A stretch of 64,000 bases of DNA from Rhizobium sp. FY34 (GCF_005222845.1 NZ_STFZ01000011.1:151996-215995), one strand, 5' to 3'; numbered from the stretch's first letter, positions 16,145 through 25,964 are shown. The notes: generated by a model not told the origin, from the letters alone. Made by a program: numbers and translations.

Positions 16145-19100
16145 ACATGACATTCAACCTTTCCGACTGGGCACTCAGGCACAAGTCGCTTGTCTGGTAT
16201 TTCATGATTATTGCCAGCGTTGCTGGCATCCTGTCCTATTTCAACCTGGGCCGAGAGGAAGATCCCGACTTCACCATCAAGACCATGCTGATCCAGGCCT
16301 CGTGGCCGGGAGCCTCGGTCGATGAAATGACCAGCCAGGTGACGGATCGCATCGAGAAGAAGCTCCAGGAACTGGAATCCCTCGACTATACAAAGAGCAT
16401 CAATACGCCCGGCCAGACGACGATCTACATCAACCTGCTGGAGAATACCAAGGCGGCTGATGTGAAGCCGACCTGGACCAAGATCCGCAACATGATCAAT
16501 GACATCGCGCCGAACCTGCCGCAGGGGGTCCAGGGGCCTTTCTTCATCGACAGCTTCGGTGACGTCTATGGCAATATCTATGCCTTTACCGCAGACGGGC
16601 TTTCCCAGCGCCAGCTGAGGGACTATCTGGAAGCGGCACGCCAGCAGATCCTTTCCGTGCCGAATGTTGGCAAGGTCGACCTGATGGGCGCGCAGGATGA
16701 GGTCGTCTACCTCGATTTCTCCACCCGGCAGATGGCCACGCTCGGCATCAGCCAGAGCCAGATCCTCGAGACCTTGCAGAACCAGAATGCCGTCGTGGCA
16801 TCCGGCACCCTGCGCACGGGTCCTGAAAGCATCAACCTGCGCGTCTCGGGACAGTTCGCAACGGATGATGCCCTGCGCAACATCAACCTGCGCGTCAATG
16901 ACCGTTTCTTCCGCCTCAGCGATGTGGCAACCATCACGCGCGGCTATGCCGACCCGCAACAGCCGTTGTTCCGCGTCAATGGCAAACCCGCCATCGGCCT
17001 TGCCATTGGCATGAAGCCGGGCGCCAATCTGCTGCATTTCGGCGAGGCGCTGTCGGCCAAGATGGATCAGATCACCGCCGATCTACCGGTCGGCATCGGC
17101 ATCCATCACGTGGCAGACCAGGCCTTGGTCGTCGAGGAAGCCGTCGGCGGCTTCACGAAAGCGCTTGCCGAAGCAATCGCCATCGTTCTCGTGGTGAGCT
17201 TCATCAGTCTGGGCGCGCGTGCCGGCCTTGTCGTGACACTCTCCATCCCGCTCGTGCTCGCCATAACATTCGTGTTCATGGAACATCTCGGCATCTCGCT
17301 GCAGCGGATCTCGCTCGGTGCGCTGATCATCGCACTTGGCCTCTTGGTGGATGATGCGATGATCGCCATCGAGATGATGGTGTCCAAGCTTGAGGAAGGT
17401 CAACCGATCACCAAGGCTGCAACCGCGGTCTGGACCACCACGGCCTTTCCAATGCTGACCGGCACTTTTGTCACGGTCGCCAGCTTCATTCCCGTGGGGC
17501 TCAATGACAGCGCCGCCGGCGAATTCACCTTCTCGCTCTTCGTCGTCATCGGGATTTCCCTGGTGGTCTCCTGGATCGTCGCTGTCTTGTTTGCGCCGCT
17601 TCTGGGCGTGCTGATCCTGCCCAAGACGATGAAGAAGCATCACGAGCACAAGGGCATATTCACCCGTGCATTTTCAAGCATACTCAGCTTCTGCATGCAT
17701 TGGCCCAAGGTGACCATCCTGTTCACGGCCATTCTTTTCGGCAGCTCGATCTATGGCATGGGCTTTGTTCAGCAACAGTTCTTCCCAGCATCAGACCGAC
17801 CGGAATTGATTGTCGACTGGACGGCACGCCAGAACTACACGATTGCCCAGACCAAGGCAGACATGGACAAGTTCGAAGCAGACCATCTCGTCAACAATGC
17901 CGATATCAAGCATTGGACATCCTATGTGGGCCAGGGTGCCAAGCGCTTCGTGCTCGCTTTCGATGTCCAGCCGTCCACGAACAATTTCGGACAAATGGTC
18001 ATCGTGGCCAAGGATATTGAAGCGCGCGATCGCCTGATGGCACAGCTGAACGAGGCTGCAGCCAAGGACTTCCCAGGCACCGATGTCTATATCAAACAGA
18101 TGGAACTCGGGCCACCGGTCGGGCGTCCGGTCCAGTATCGCATGTCTGGCCCGGACCCGCAGAAGGTGCGCACCTATGCCAGTGAGGTTGCTGCAATCAT
18201 GGCAGCCGATACACGCCTCAGCCGCGTCGTGGCCGACTGGAACGAACCTGCACGTGTCGTGAAGGTGGACGTCCTGCAAGACAAGGCGCGCCAGCTGGGC
18301 GTATCCTCTTCGGACATTTCGACAGCGCTGAACAACATTACCGGCAGTTCGACGATTACCCAGATCCGCGACAGCATCTACCTCATCAACGTGGTGGGAC
18401 GCGCCAACAAGGACGAACGGGAATCGATCGAGACTCTGCGCAACCTGCAACTGCCCACCAGCAACGGGAAATCGGTGCCGCTCGCCTCGATCGCCAGCTT
18501 CCACTATGAGTTGGAACAGCCGATTGTCTGGCGGCGCGATCGCGTGCCGACGATCACGCTGAAGGCGGCCATCGTCGACTCCACGCAGCCGGCCACCGTG
18601 GACGCAGCCCTGAAGCCAGCGATCGATGCCTATGCGGCAAAACTGCCGGCCGGCTATACGATCAAGGCAGGCGGCACCGCAGAGAGCAGCGCCAAGAGCC
18701 AGGCACCCATCGCAGCCGTCGTGCCGATGATGCTGCTGGTCATGGCGACGATCCTGATGTTCCAGTTGCAGAGCTTCCAGCGCCTGTTCATGGTCGTCGT
18801 TGTCGCGCCGCTTGGTCTCATCGGTGTGGTCGGCGCCCTTCTGCCGAGCGGAGCGCCCCTCGGCTTCGTCGCCATTCTCGGCGTCCTGGCACTGATCGGC
18901 ATCCTGATCCGCAACTCGGTCATCCTGGTGGTGGAAATCGATAGCCTGCGAAAGAACGGCAAGCATGCCTGGAACGCCGTGAAGGAGGCCGCAGAACACC
19001 GTATGCGTCCGATCATGCTGACGGCTGCAGCAGCCAGTCTCGCGCTTATTCCGATCTCGCGCGAAATTTTCTGGGGACCGATGGCCTATGCCATGATGGG

Positions 19101-19218
19101 CGGCATCATCGTGGGCACGGTGCTTACCCTCCTGTTCCTGCCGGCGCTCTACATCGTCTGGTTCCGCATCAAGCAACCCCACGACCATGCGGAACCGGAA
19201 GAGGCTGCGGCCCACTGA
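16141..19218 (+). CDS. RND multidrug efflux transporter (AcrB/TriC-like)
   Basis: Proton-driven inner-membrane pump of 1025 residues, the normal length of the HAE-1 family. First helix follows LSDWALRHKSLVWYFMIIAS; FNLGREEDPDFTIK is the usual start of the porter domain; TM4 has the proton-relay pair D404-D405 in GLLVDD; a second hydrophobic block near the C-terminus (ILGVLALIGILIRNSVILV) mirrors the first. Together with the two adaptors it should form a tripartite pump; no outer membrane channel gene is present, so a TolC-type protein encoded elsewhere is needed. Substrate unknown. Confidence 0.93.
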   Translation: MNMTFNLSDWALRHKSLVWYFMIIASVAGILSYFNLGREEDPDFTIKTMLIQASWPGASVDEMTSQVTDRIEKKLQELESLDYTKSINTPGQTTIYINLLENTKAADVKPTWTKIRNMINDIAPNLPQGVQGPFFIDSFGDVYGNIYAFTADGLSQRQLRDYLEAARQQILSVPNVGKVDLMGAQDEVVYLDFSTRQMATLGISQSQILETLQNQNAVVASGTLRTGPESINLRVSGQFATDDALRNINLRVNDRFFRLSDVATITRGYADPQQPLFRVNGKPAIGLAIGMKPGANLLHFGEALSAKMDQITADLPVGIGIHHVADQALVVEEAVGGFTKALAEAIAIVLVVSFISLGARAGLVVTLSIPLVLAITFVFMEHLGISLQRISLGALIIALGLLVDDAMIAIEMMVSKLEEGQPITKAATAVWTTTAFPMLTGTFVTVASFIPVGLNDSAAGEFTFSLFVVIGISLVVSWIVAVLFAPLLGVLILPKTMKKHHEHKGIFTRAFSSILSFCMHWPKVTILFTAILFGSSIYGMGFVQQQFFPASDRPELIVDWTARQNYTIAQTKADMDKFEADHLVNNADIKHWTSYVGQGAKRFVLAFDVQPSTNNFGQMVIVAKDIEARDRLMAQLNEAAAKDFPGTDVYIKQMELGPPVGRPVQYRMSGPDPQKVRTYASEVAAIMAADTRLSRVVADWNEPARVVKVDVLQDKARQLGVSSSDISTALNNITGSSTITQIRDSIYLINVVGRANKDERESIETLRNLQLPTSNGKSVPLASIASFHYELEQPIVWRRDRVPTITLKAAIVDSTQPATVDAALKPAIDAYAAKLPAGYTIKAGGTAESSAKSQAPIAAVVPMMLLVMATILMFQLQSFQRLFMVVVVAPLGLIGVVGALLPSGAPLGFVAILGVLALIGILIRNSVILVVEIDSLRKNGKHAWNAVKEAAEHRMRPIMLTAAAASLALIPISREIFWGPMAYAMMGGIIVGTVLTLLFLPALYIVWFRIKQPHDHAEPEEAAAH

Positions 19219-19232
19219 GGCCTCAGCCAAAG

Positions 19233-19264
19233 GAGACGCCCGGAGCGACAGGTCCGGGCGTCTC
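19233..19264. terminator. strong stem-loop after RND operon
   Basis: Perfect 12-bp arms (GAGACGCCCGGA and complement) with an 8-base loop, 15 bases after the pump stop and between convergent genes. No long T-run; still the likely transcription end. Confidence 0.65.
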
Positions 19265-19400
19265 ATCTCACCAACAATTTCAGCCTGCGCTTGCCCAAAC
19301 ACTGAATATCGATCGATCCTAGCCTTCGACGCTCTATCTAGTGGTTTTCAAGCAATTTCGCAGGCAGACCGTTGAAATGCGTGGTGGCAATGGATGACTG

Positions 19401-19736
19401 TCAGTGGCTGATCATCCAGGGGCGGGCCGAGGGAAATGTCTTGGCCCCATCGGCACGAAACACCGTCTTCGATGCCTTTGGCTGGCCGCTGCAGCAACTG
19501 CAACCCGCGCCATGCCCGAGCGACTTGGACGTCTTTGGTGCATGCGAGGCGCGTTCATTGGTTCCGATCGCCGTGCGCGTGGCATTGTCCATCAGCGCAA
19601 AGAAGGGCGTGGTGAAGAAGGCGCGCGGCGAGGCCGTTCCGCATTCGGGACAGGCGCAGGGCTCGCCCGACTGGGACATCGGCCGGTTTTCGGTAAAGCC
19701 ACCGCATTCAGGGCAGTTGAAATCATAATTCGGCAT
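19401..19736 (-). CDS. fmdB: FmdB-family zinc-ribbon protein
   Basis: Protein of 111 residues starting MPNYDFNCPECG, with the N-terminal FmdB zinc ribbon (CPEC ... CPEC, residues 8-11 and 29-32). A second cysteine cluster (CSCC) lies near residue 80. In Methylophilus FmdB was proposed as a regulator of formamidase; homologues also occur as small zinc ribbons of unknown role. Last gene of the amide operon, 72 bp downstream of fmdA, which supports the name. Confidence 0.85.
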   Translation of the reverse strand: MPNYDFNCPECGGFTENRPMSQSGEPCACPECGTASPRAFFTTPFFALMDNATRTAIGTNERASHAPKTSKSLGHGAGCSCCSGQPKASKTVFRADGAKTFPSARPWMISH

Positions 19737-19808
19737 GGCGTTTCATCCTTGGCAAAGGGCTTAGGCATCGATGGAAGGACGGGCAGAACCCGCCCTCCCC
19801 GCGCCTCC

Positions 19809-21041
19809 TCAAAGGTCATGCGCAAGCGGCACGTCGATCTTTCCATCGAGGAACTTCTTTGGTCCATCCGCCCCCGGCTTCATGTCGAATTCGAAGATAT
19901 CGAGCGGCAGCCAGAGCGTGGCACAGGCATTGGGAATATCGACAACACCGGAAATATGGCCCTGTACGGGAGCGGTGCCGAGGATGGCATAGGCCTGCGC
20001 CCGCGTGTAGCCGAACTTCGTCATATATTCGATGGCATTGAGGCAGGCCTGGCGGTAGGCGATATGCACGTCGAGATAATGCTGCTTTCCGCCTTCATCG
20101 ACGGAAATGCCTTCGAAGATCAGGTAGTCGTCATATTTCGGCGTGATCGGCGACGGGCGGAAGATCGGGTTCTTGATCCCGTATTTCGCCATGCCGTCCT
20201 TGATCAGCGTCACCTTGATATGCAGCCAGCCGGCCATTTCGATGGCACCGCAGAAGGTGATCTCGCCATCGCCCTGGCTGAAATGCAGATCGCCCATGGA
20301 GAGACCGGCCCCATCGACATAGACGGGGAAATAGATCTTGGAGCCGCGTGACAGATCCTTGATATCGCAATTGCCGCCATGTTCGCGCGGCGGCACCGTG
20401 CGCGCGCCGCTGGCGGCCGCTGTATCGCGCGCCTCACCCTTCAGGGCGCCCATATGCGCAGTCGGCCCGCCATCGGGCAGTGCGGCGAGAGCCGGCACAC
20501 GGCCGGGATCTGTATCGAACAGCGCCTTTTCGCGGCTGTTCCACATCTCCAGCATCTTGTGATCCGGCAGGCAGCCGATCAGGCCGGGATGAATGAGACC
20601 GGCATATTTGACGCCGGGCACATGGCGCGATGAGGTGAACATGCCGTGGAAATCCCAGATCGATTTCTGCGCTTCGGGGAAATGCTCGGTCAGAAAACCG
20701 CCGCCATTCTTTTTGGAAAAGAAGCCGTTGAAGCCCCAGAGACTGTTGTCGAAGGCGCCGATATCGAGAATGTCGACAACCAGCAGGTCGCCGGGCTGGG
20801 CACCCTTGACGCCGATCGGGCCGGAGAGGAAATGCACCTGGCTGAGATCCACATCGCGCACGTCCGCCGCATCGTCATCGTTCTTGATCTGGCCGCCGGT
20901 CCAGTCATAGGTTTCGATGCGAAAATCATCGCCAGGCTCCACCCAGCAGGCCATCGGAATATCGGGATGCCAGCGATTGTGGATCTTTTCGTTCGTATAG
21001 GGCGATTGGCTGAGATCGACCTTGATCAATGTGTCAGGCAT
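19809..21041 (-). CDS. fmdA: formamidase (acetamidase/formamidase family)
   Basis: Amidohydrolase of 410 residues, the standard length of FmdA, hydrolysing formamide to formate and ammonia. Recognisable stretches are HNRWHPDIP, PGDLLVVDILDIGAF, PGLIGCLPDH, and the PPREHGGNCDIKDLSRGS block with the conserved HGGN-D pattern. An AAGGAG element precedes the ATG. It sits directly behind the urea/amide-type ABC transporter genes, so the imported amide is probably its substrate or a related short-chain amide. Confidence 0.93.
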   Translation of the reverse strand: MPDTLIKVDLSQSPYTNEKIHNRWHPDIPMACWVEPGDDFRIETYDWTGGQIKNDDDAADVRDVDLSQVHFLSGPIGVKGAQPGDLLVVDILDIGAFDNSLWGFNGFFSKKNGGGFLTEHFPEAQKSIWDFHGMFTSSRHVPGVKYAGLIHPGLIGCLPDHKMLEMWNSREKALFDTDPGRVPALAALPDGGPTAHMGALKGEARDTAAASGARTVPPREHGGNCDIKDLSRGSKIYFPVYVDGAGLSMGDLHFSQGDGEITFCGAIEMAGWLHIKVTLIKDGMAKYGIKNPIFRPSPITPKYDDYLIFEGISVDEGGKQHYLDVHIAYRQACLNAIEYMTKFGYTRAQAYAILGTAPVQGHISGVVDIPNACATLWLPLDIFEFDMKPGADGPKKFLDGKIDVPLAHDL

Positions 21042-21089
21042 GTCTTGGCTCCTTCCTGGATTGAAAAGCTTGAAACGGTGAGGCTCGGG

Positions 21090-21779
21090 TCAGACGGAGA
21101 GGAAGCTTGCGACGCGGGCTTCATCAATGCCGGCGCGCGGCGCATCGTGGACGATCTCGCCCTTTTCGATCACCAGAACCCGATCGGCCATGTCGAGGGC
21201 AAAGCTCAGCACCTGTTCCGACACGACGATGGACAGGCCCATCTCGTCGCGGATACGGCACAGCGTGCGCGCCATTTCCTTGATGATCGAAGGCTGGATG
21301 CCTTCGGTGGGCTCGTCGAGCAGAAGCACTTTCGGTTTTGACGCAAGCGCTCGGGCAATGGCCAATTGCTGCTGCTGGCCGCCTGACAGGTTACCGCCGC
21401 GCCGACCCTTCATCTCCAGAAGCACCGGAAAAAGCTCATAGATATGGCCGGGGACTGTCTTCTCGCCGGTCACAGTCAGACCCGTCTCGATGTTTTCCTG
21501 CACGGTGAGCGTCGAAAAGATCATCCGGCCCTGCGGTACATAGGCCAGGCCCTTGCCGACCCGCTCGAAGCTTTCCAGCCCGCTGACGGCCTGATCACCG
21601 ATGCGGATCATTCCCTCTGTCGTGGGAATGACGCCGATCAGCGATTTCATGAGCGTCGTCTTGCCCATACCGTTCCGGCCCATGATGGCGACGATCTCGG
21701 CGGGCTTCACGTCAAAGGACAGACCGTGAATGACTTCGCTCTGGCCGTAGCTGACCCTCAGTTTTTCAACAGACAGCAT
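21090..21779 (-). CDS. ABC transporter ATP-binding protein (UrtE/LivF type)
   Basis: ATPase of 229 residues, Walker A GRNGMGKTT, signature LSGGQQQQ, Walker B VLLLDEPTEGIQ; the EGIQ ending is typical of UrtE/LivF. One of two ATPases of the amide transporter; follows the UrtD-type gene by 9 bases and precedes fmdA. Confidence 0.92.
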   Translation of the reverse strand: MLSVEKLRVSYGQSEVIHGLSFDVKPAEIVAIMGRNGMGKTTLMKSLIGVIPTTEGMIRIGDQAVSGLESFERVGKGLAYVPQGRMIFSTLTVQENIETGLTVTGEKTVPGHIYELFPVLLEMKGRRGGNLSGGQQQQLAIARALASKPKVLLLDEPTEGIQPSIIKEMARTLCRIRDEMGLSIVVSEQVLSFALDMADRVLVIEKGEIVHDAPRAGIDEARVASFLSV

Positions 21780-21788
21780 GGCAACCCC

Positions 21789-22562
21789 CTAATGACCGAG
21801 ATAGACTTCCACGACCCTTGGATCGTGCTTGACGCGTTCCATGCTGCCTTCGGACAGAACCTTGCCCTGGTGCAGAACCGTCACCCGATGGGCGATGTCC
21901 TCGACGAATTTCATGTCGTGCTCGATGACGATGACCGACTGGTTGCGGGTAATGGTGTTGAGGAGTTCGGCGGTCTTGATGCGCTCGGCGACACTCATGC
22001 CCGCCACGGGCTCATCGAGCATGAGCAGCCGGGGCTTCTGGATCAGCAGCATGCCAATCTCCAGCCATTGCTTCTGGCCATGGCTGAGGATGGCCGCATC
22101 GGTATGCAGGTGATCCTTCAGGAAGATCATCTCCGCCACCTCTTCGACCCGCTCGATCACCTCCCGGTCGCGGCGGAAGGTGAGTGCACCAAACACCGAG
22201 CGTCCCTTTGGAAAGGACAGTTCCAGGTTCTCGAACACCGTCAGATCCTCGTAGATGGACGGGTTCTGGAACTTGCGCCCCACGCCGGCATGCACGATTT
22301 CATGTTCGCGCATCTTGGTCAGTTCCAGCCCATCGAAGCGGATGGAGCCGGATGTCGCCTTGGTACGACCGCAGATCAGGTCCAGAACCGTCGTCTTACC
22401 CGCACCATTCGGGCCGATGATCACCCGGATCTCGTTCTCATCGACATAGAGCGACAGGTCGTTGACTGCCTTGAACCCGTCGAAGGAGACCGTGAGGGAA
22501 TCGATGCTGAGGATGAAGTCCTTGGACAATTGCTCGTTGACTTGCATGATGCTCTCCATCAT
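21789..22562 (-). CDS. ABC transporter ATP-binding protein (UrtD/LivG type)
   Basis: ATPase of 257 residues (252 if the internal ATG at 22547, which has GGAGAG 4 bases ahead, is the real start). Walker A GPNGAGKTT, signature SHGQKQWLEIG and Walker B LLMLDEPVAGM; the SHGQKQW form of the signature is characteristic of UrtD. Overlaps the stop of the permease gene by four bases. Confidence 0.92.
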   Translation of the reverse strand: MMESIMQVNEQLSKDFILSIDSLTVSFDGFKAVNDLSLYVDENEIRVIIGPNGAGKTTVLDLICGRTKATSGSIRFDGLELTKMREHEIVHAGVGRKFQNPSIYEDLTVFENLELSFPKGRSVFGALTFRRDREVIERVEEVAEMIFLKDHLHTDAAILSHGQKQWLEIGMLLIQKPRLLMLDEPVAGMSVAERIKTAELLNTITRNQSVIVIEHDMKFVEDIAHRVTVLHQGKVLSEGSMERVKHDPRVVEVYLGH

Positions 22563-23686
22563 TCGGCCGCCTGCGGCTGGGGTTCGGGGCTCGGTTTTGA
22601 AAACCGTGCCAGCGCTTTGGCGAAGAAGGGTTCGACATGGTCCTTCACCACACCGGCCAGACCGAAGGGAAAGGCCATGACCACGGCGATGAACAGCCCG
22701 CCCATGGCAAACAGCCAGAGTTCTGGAAAGCTTTCGGAAAACGTCGTCTTGGCGGCATTGACCAGCAGCGCGCCATAGATCGCGCCAAACAGCGACAGGC
22801 GGCCGCCGACAGCCGCGAAGATGACCATCTCGATCGACGGTACAATTCCGACGAAGGAGGGCGACATGAAGCCGACTTGCAGTGTGAACATGGCGCCACC
22901 GATGGCTGAAATGGCCGCCGCCAGGCAGAAGATGAAGATCTTGAAATTGGCCACGTCATAGCCGGAGAAGCGCACGCGATCCTCCCGGTCACGCATGGCG
23001 ATCAGCAGGCGTCCGAATTTCGAAATGCGCACCGATTGGGCAAGCAGCAACACGCCGATCAGGAGCAGCGCATTGACGAAATAGAGGATCAGTTTGGCAC
23101 TATCGGTGCGGATATCCCATCCATGCAGCGTGCGAAGATCGGTAATACCGTTGACGCCGCCGGTATAGCCCTGCTGGCCGATGATGAGAATGGTGAGAAT
23201 GGCGGCCACCGCCTGGGTAATGATGGCGAAATAGACCCCGCCGACCCGCCGCTTGAACATGGCCGCACCGATGACGAAGGCGAAGAACGAGGGCACCAGA
23301 ATGATGGCGACAATCGTGAACGTGAGCGAATAGAAGGGTTGCCACCAGCTCGGCAGCGCCGTGATCTGGTTCCAGTCCATGAAATCGGGAATGCCCGGTG
23401 TCGACTGGATCTTCGTGGCCGCTGGCGTCGAGGCCTCCAGCTTGAGGAACATCGCCATGCAATATCCGCCAAGGCCGAAGAAAATGCCTTGGCCAAGGCT
23501 GAGAATTCCGCCACCGCCCCACAACAGCACAAGGCCGATGGCGACGAAGGCATAGGTCAGATATTTGCCGATCAGGTTGAGCCGGAACACATCGACGGCG
23601 AGCGGCATGACGACAAGCAGGAGGGCGGCCAGAATGGTAAAGTAAAGCCATTCCTTCTTGGAAAACAGGAAGCCGGCAGCAGGCAT
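22559..23686 (-). CDS. ABC transporter permease (UrtC/LivM type)
   Basis: Permease of 375 residues. ATG 23686 has TAAGGAG 8 bases upstream; the open frame continues far into the preceding gene but that part is out-of-frame permease DNA. About ten hydrophobic segments; LLWGGGGILSLGQGIFFGLGG is the typical UrtC/LivM glycine-rich motif. Partner of the UrtB-type permease. Confidence 0.92.
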   Translation of the reverse strand: MPAAGFLFSKKEWLYFTILAALLLVVMPLAVDVFRLNLIGKYLTYAFVAIGLVLLWGGGGILSLGQGIFFGLGGYCMAMFLKLEASTPAATKIQSTPGIPDFMDWNQITALPSWWQPFYSLTFTIVAIILVPSFFAFVIGAAMFKRRVGGVYFAIITQAVAAILTILIIGQQGYTGGVNGITDLRTLHGWDIRTDSAKLILYFVNALLLIGVLLLAQSVRISKFGRLLIAMRDREDRVRFSGYDVANFKIFIFCLAAAISAIGGAMFTLQVGFMSPSFVGIVPSIEMVIFAAVGGRLSLFGAIYGALLVNAAKTTFSESFPELWLFAMGGLFIAVVMAFPFGLAGVVKDHVEPFFAKALARFSKPSPEPQPQAAE

Positions 23687-23697
23687 GGAAGATCTCC

Positions 23698-24624
23698 TTA
23701 GCGGCGGATATTGAGGGAAAACAGGCCTTGCGGGCGCAGCATCAGGATGCCGACGACGGTGAGCAGGGTGAGCACCTTCGCCATCGAGCCGCTGAGGAAG
23801 AATTCCATGGTCGACTGCGCCTGCGAGATGGTGAAGGCCGATGCAATCGTCCCGATCAGGCTTCCGGCACCGCCGAACACGACCACAAGGAATGTATCGA
23901 CGATATAGAGCTGGCCGGCCGTTGGACCGGTCGAGCCGATCATGGTGAAGGCCGATCCGGCGATGCCCGCGATGCCGCAGCCGAGCCCGAAAGTCATCCG
24001 GTCCACCATCTTGGTATTGATGCCGACGGCACCGGCCATAACCCGGTTCTGCACCACGGCGCGCACCCGCTTGCCCCAGGAGGAGCGGTACATGATGAAA
24101 TAGACACCAAGCGCAATGATCATGGTCAGTGCCATGACGAAAAGCCCGTTGAGCGGCACTTCGATCGTCTCGCTGACGGAAACGGAGCCCATCATCCAGT
24201 CCGGCAGGGTGACGCCCACTTCGCGCGCCCCAAATACCGAGCGGTAGAATTGCTGCAGGACGAGCGAAAGTCCCCAGGTAGCCAGCAGCGTATCCAACGG
24301 ACGCCGGTAGAGATGGCGGATCAGCACCCACTCCACCAGTACGCCGAGTGAAAACGAGGCGACAAAGGCAAGCGCCATGGCCAGGAAAAAGTAATAAGGA
24401 AAGAAGGCCGGCAGATAGGTCGTCACCAGTGTCGAGCACAGATAGGTGACATAGGCGCCGAGGATCATGAATTCGCCATGGGCCATGTTGATGACACCCA
24501 TCTGGCCGAAGATGATGGCAAGACCCAGCGCCATCAGCACGAAGACGGAAAACAGGATCAGGCCCGCAAATCCCTGCATCGCCAAAATCGAAAAGAACTC
24601 GCTATAGGTATAATCGCCGATCAT
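23698..24624 (-). CDS. ABC transporter permease (UrtB/LivH type)
   Basis: Permease of 308 residues. The ATG at 24624 is preceded by GAGGTGA; an in-frame ATG 15 bases earlier is less well placed. GLAIIFGQMGVINMAHGEFMILGAY is the hallmark of LivH/UrtB permeases (this motif spans roughly residues 35-60). Second gene of the operon after the binding protein. Confidence 0.92.
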   Translation of the reverse strand: MIGDYTYSEFFSILAMQGFAGLILFSVFVLMALGLAIIFGQMGVINMAHGEFMILGAYVTYLCSTLVTTYLPAFFPYYFFLAMALAFVASFSLGVLVEWVLIRHLYRRPLDTLLATWGLSLVLQQFYRSVFGAREVGVTLPDWMMGSVSVSETIEVPLNGLFVMALTMIIALGVYFIMYRSSWGKRVRAVVQNRVMAGAVGINTKMVDRMTFGLGCGIAGIAGSAFTMIGSTGPTAGQLYIVDTFLVVVFGGAGSLIGTIASAFTISQAQSTMEFFLSGSMAKVLTLLTVVGILMLRPQGLFSLNIRR

Positions 24625-24663
24625 CGTGTCACCTCGCACGCCCTTGGAAAAAGCTCAGGACAA

Positions 24664-24682
24664 GGGCCGGCATGACCGGCCC
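24664..24682 (-). terminator. stem-loop between binding protein and permease genes
   Basis: GGGCCGG-5-base loop-CCGGCCC immediately behind the binding-protein stop, without a T-run. Likely an intercistronic structure that favours binding-protein expression over the membrane components. Confidence 0.5.
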
Positions 24683-24701
24683 CTGCGGAAGCGATCGAGG
24701 C

Positions 24702-25964
24702 TTACTGGTAGCCTTCCGGGAAAGGGTTCGGCTCCATCAGGTCCTTCGTCTCGTAGACGAGGTCATACTGGCCATCGGCACGGGCATGGCCGATGCGGGT
24801 CTTCGACCAGAGATGATGGTTTTCGTGGATCTTCACATAGCCTTCCGGCGCCGTGGTCAGCTCGATACCGGGTGATGCGGTGCGAACCTTGTCAATATCG
24901 AAGGAGCCGGCCTTTTCGACCGCTGCCTTCCACAGCCAGGGGCCGAGATAGGCCGCCTGGGTAACATCGCCGATGACGATATTGTCGCCCCACATCTTCT
25001 TGAACGCCGCGACGAAGGCCTTGTTATTGTCATTGGGCAGGCTCTGGAAATACTTCATGGAGGCATAGGCGCCGACCATGTTTTCCCCGCCAATGCCCAG
25101 AATTTCGTCTTCCGTCACCGAAATCGTCAGGAGCAGCGGCTTTTCCTTGGTCATGTCGATGCCGGCTGCCTTCAACTGCTTGTAGAAGGCAACATTCGAG
25201 CCGCCGACGATGATCGCATAGATCACATCGGGCTTCTTCAGCTTGATCTTGTTGATGACCGAATTGAACTGGGTGTGGCCAAGCGGGTAATATTCCTCGC
25301 CGACGACCTCAAGACCCTTCTTTTCGATGTGCTTACGGGCAATCTTATTGGAGGTGCGCGGCCAGATATAATCGGAACCAAGCAGGTAGAAGCTTTTTGC
25401 GCCCTTCTCCTTCACCACCCAGTCAATGCCGGCAAGGATCTGCTGGGTGGCTTCCTGGCCGGTGTAGATAACGTTGGGGCTCTCCTCCAGGCCTTCATAG
25501 AAGGTCGGGTAATAGAGCATGCCGTTATACTGCTCGAAAACCGGCAGGACGGCCTTGCGCGAGGCAGAGGTCCAGCAGCCGAAGACCGAGGCGACCTTGT
25601 CCTCGACCAGCAGTTTCTTGGCCTTTTCGGCAAAGGTCGGCCAGTCGGAACCACCATCCTCCTGAATGACCTCGATCTTGCGGCCCAGAATGCCGCCTGT
25701 GGCATTGATCTGTTCGATGGCAAGCTTTTCGGCCTGGACGGAGCCGGTTTCGGAAATCGCCATCGTGCCGGTCACGGAGTGAAGAATGCCAACCTTGACG
25801 GTGGTGTCCGTCACCGCAAGCCCCGTCGTATTGACGACGGCGGTCGGCAAGCCCTGGGCGCTTGCAACGGAGTTGAAGGCCGCAAGCAGCGGGATCGATG
25901 CCGCGCCTGCAAGCAGGCTTCGGCGACTGATATTCATCGAAGACGATGGTGTTTCGTCAGACAT
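24702..25964 (-). CDS. urea/amide-type ABC transporter substrate-binding protein (UrtA/FmdD-like)
   Basis: Periplasmic binding protein of 420 residues. The N-terminus SRRSLLAGAASIPLLAAF has a twin-arginine-type export signal (S-R-R-x-L) followed by a hydrophobic stretch and an AQG cleavage region. The mature part shows the UrtA/AmiC pattern VKVGILHSVTGTMAISETG and later YYPTFYEGLEESPNVIYTG. A GAGGT element precedes the ATG. With formamidase and FmdB in the operon and no urease genes nearby, the ligand is more likely a short-chain amide than urea (inference). Confidence 0.92.
   Translation of the reverse strand: MSDETPSSSMNISRRSLLAGAASIPLLAAFNSVASAQGLPTAVVNTTGLAVTDTTVKVGILHSVTGTMAISETGSVQAEKLAIEQINATGGILGRKIEVIQEDGGSDWPTFAEKAKKLLVEDKVASVFGCWTSASRKAVLPVFEQYNGMLYYPTFYEGLEESPNVIYTGQEATQQILAGIDWVVKEKGAKSFYLLGSDYIWPRTSNKIARKHIEKKGLEVVGEEYYPLGHTQFNSVINKIKLKKPDVIYAIIVGGSNVAFYKQLKAAGIDMTKEKPLLLTISVTEDEILGIGGENMVGAYASMKYFQSLPNDNNKAFVAAFKKMWGDNIVIGDVTQAAYLGPWLWKAAVEKAGSFDIDKVRTASPGIELTTAPEGYVKIHENHHLWSKTRIGHARADGQYDLVYETKDLMEPNPFPEGYQ

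Noticed and set aside
22559-24439. Single 626-residue reading frame over both amide permease genes
   Set aside because: The upstream part is the wrong frame of the UrtB-type gene; a good AAGGAG and ATG at 23686 define the real permease.
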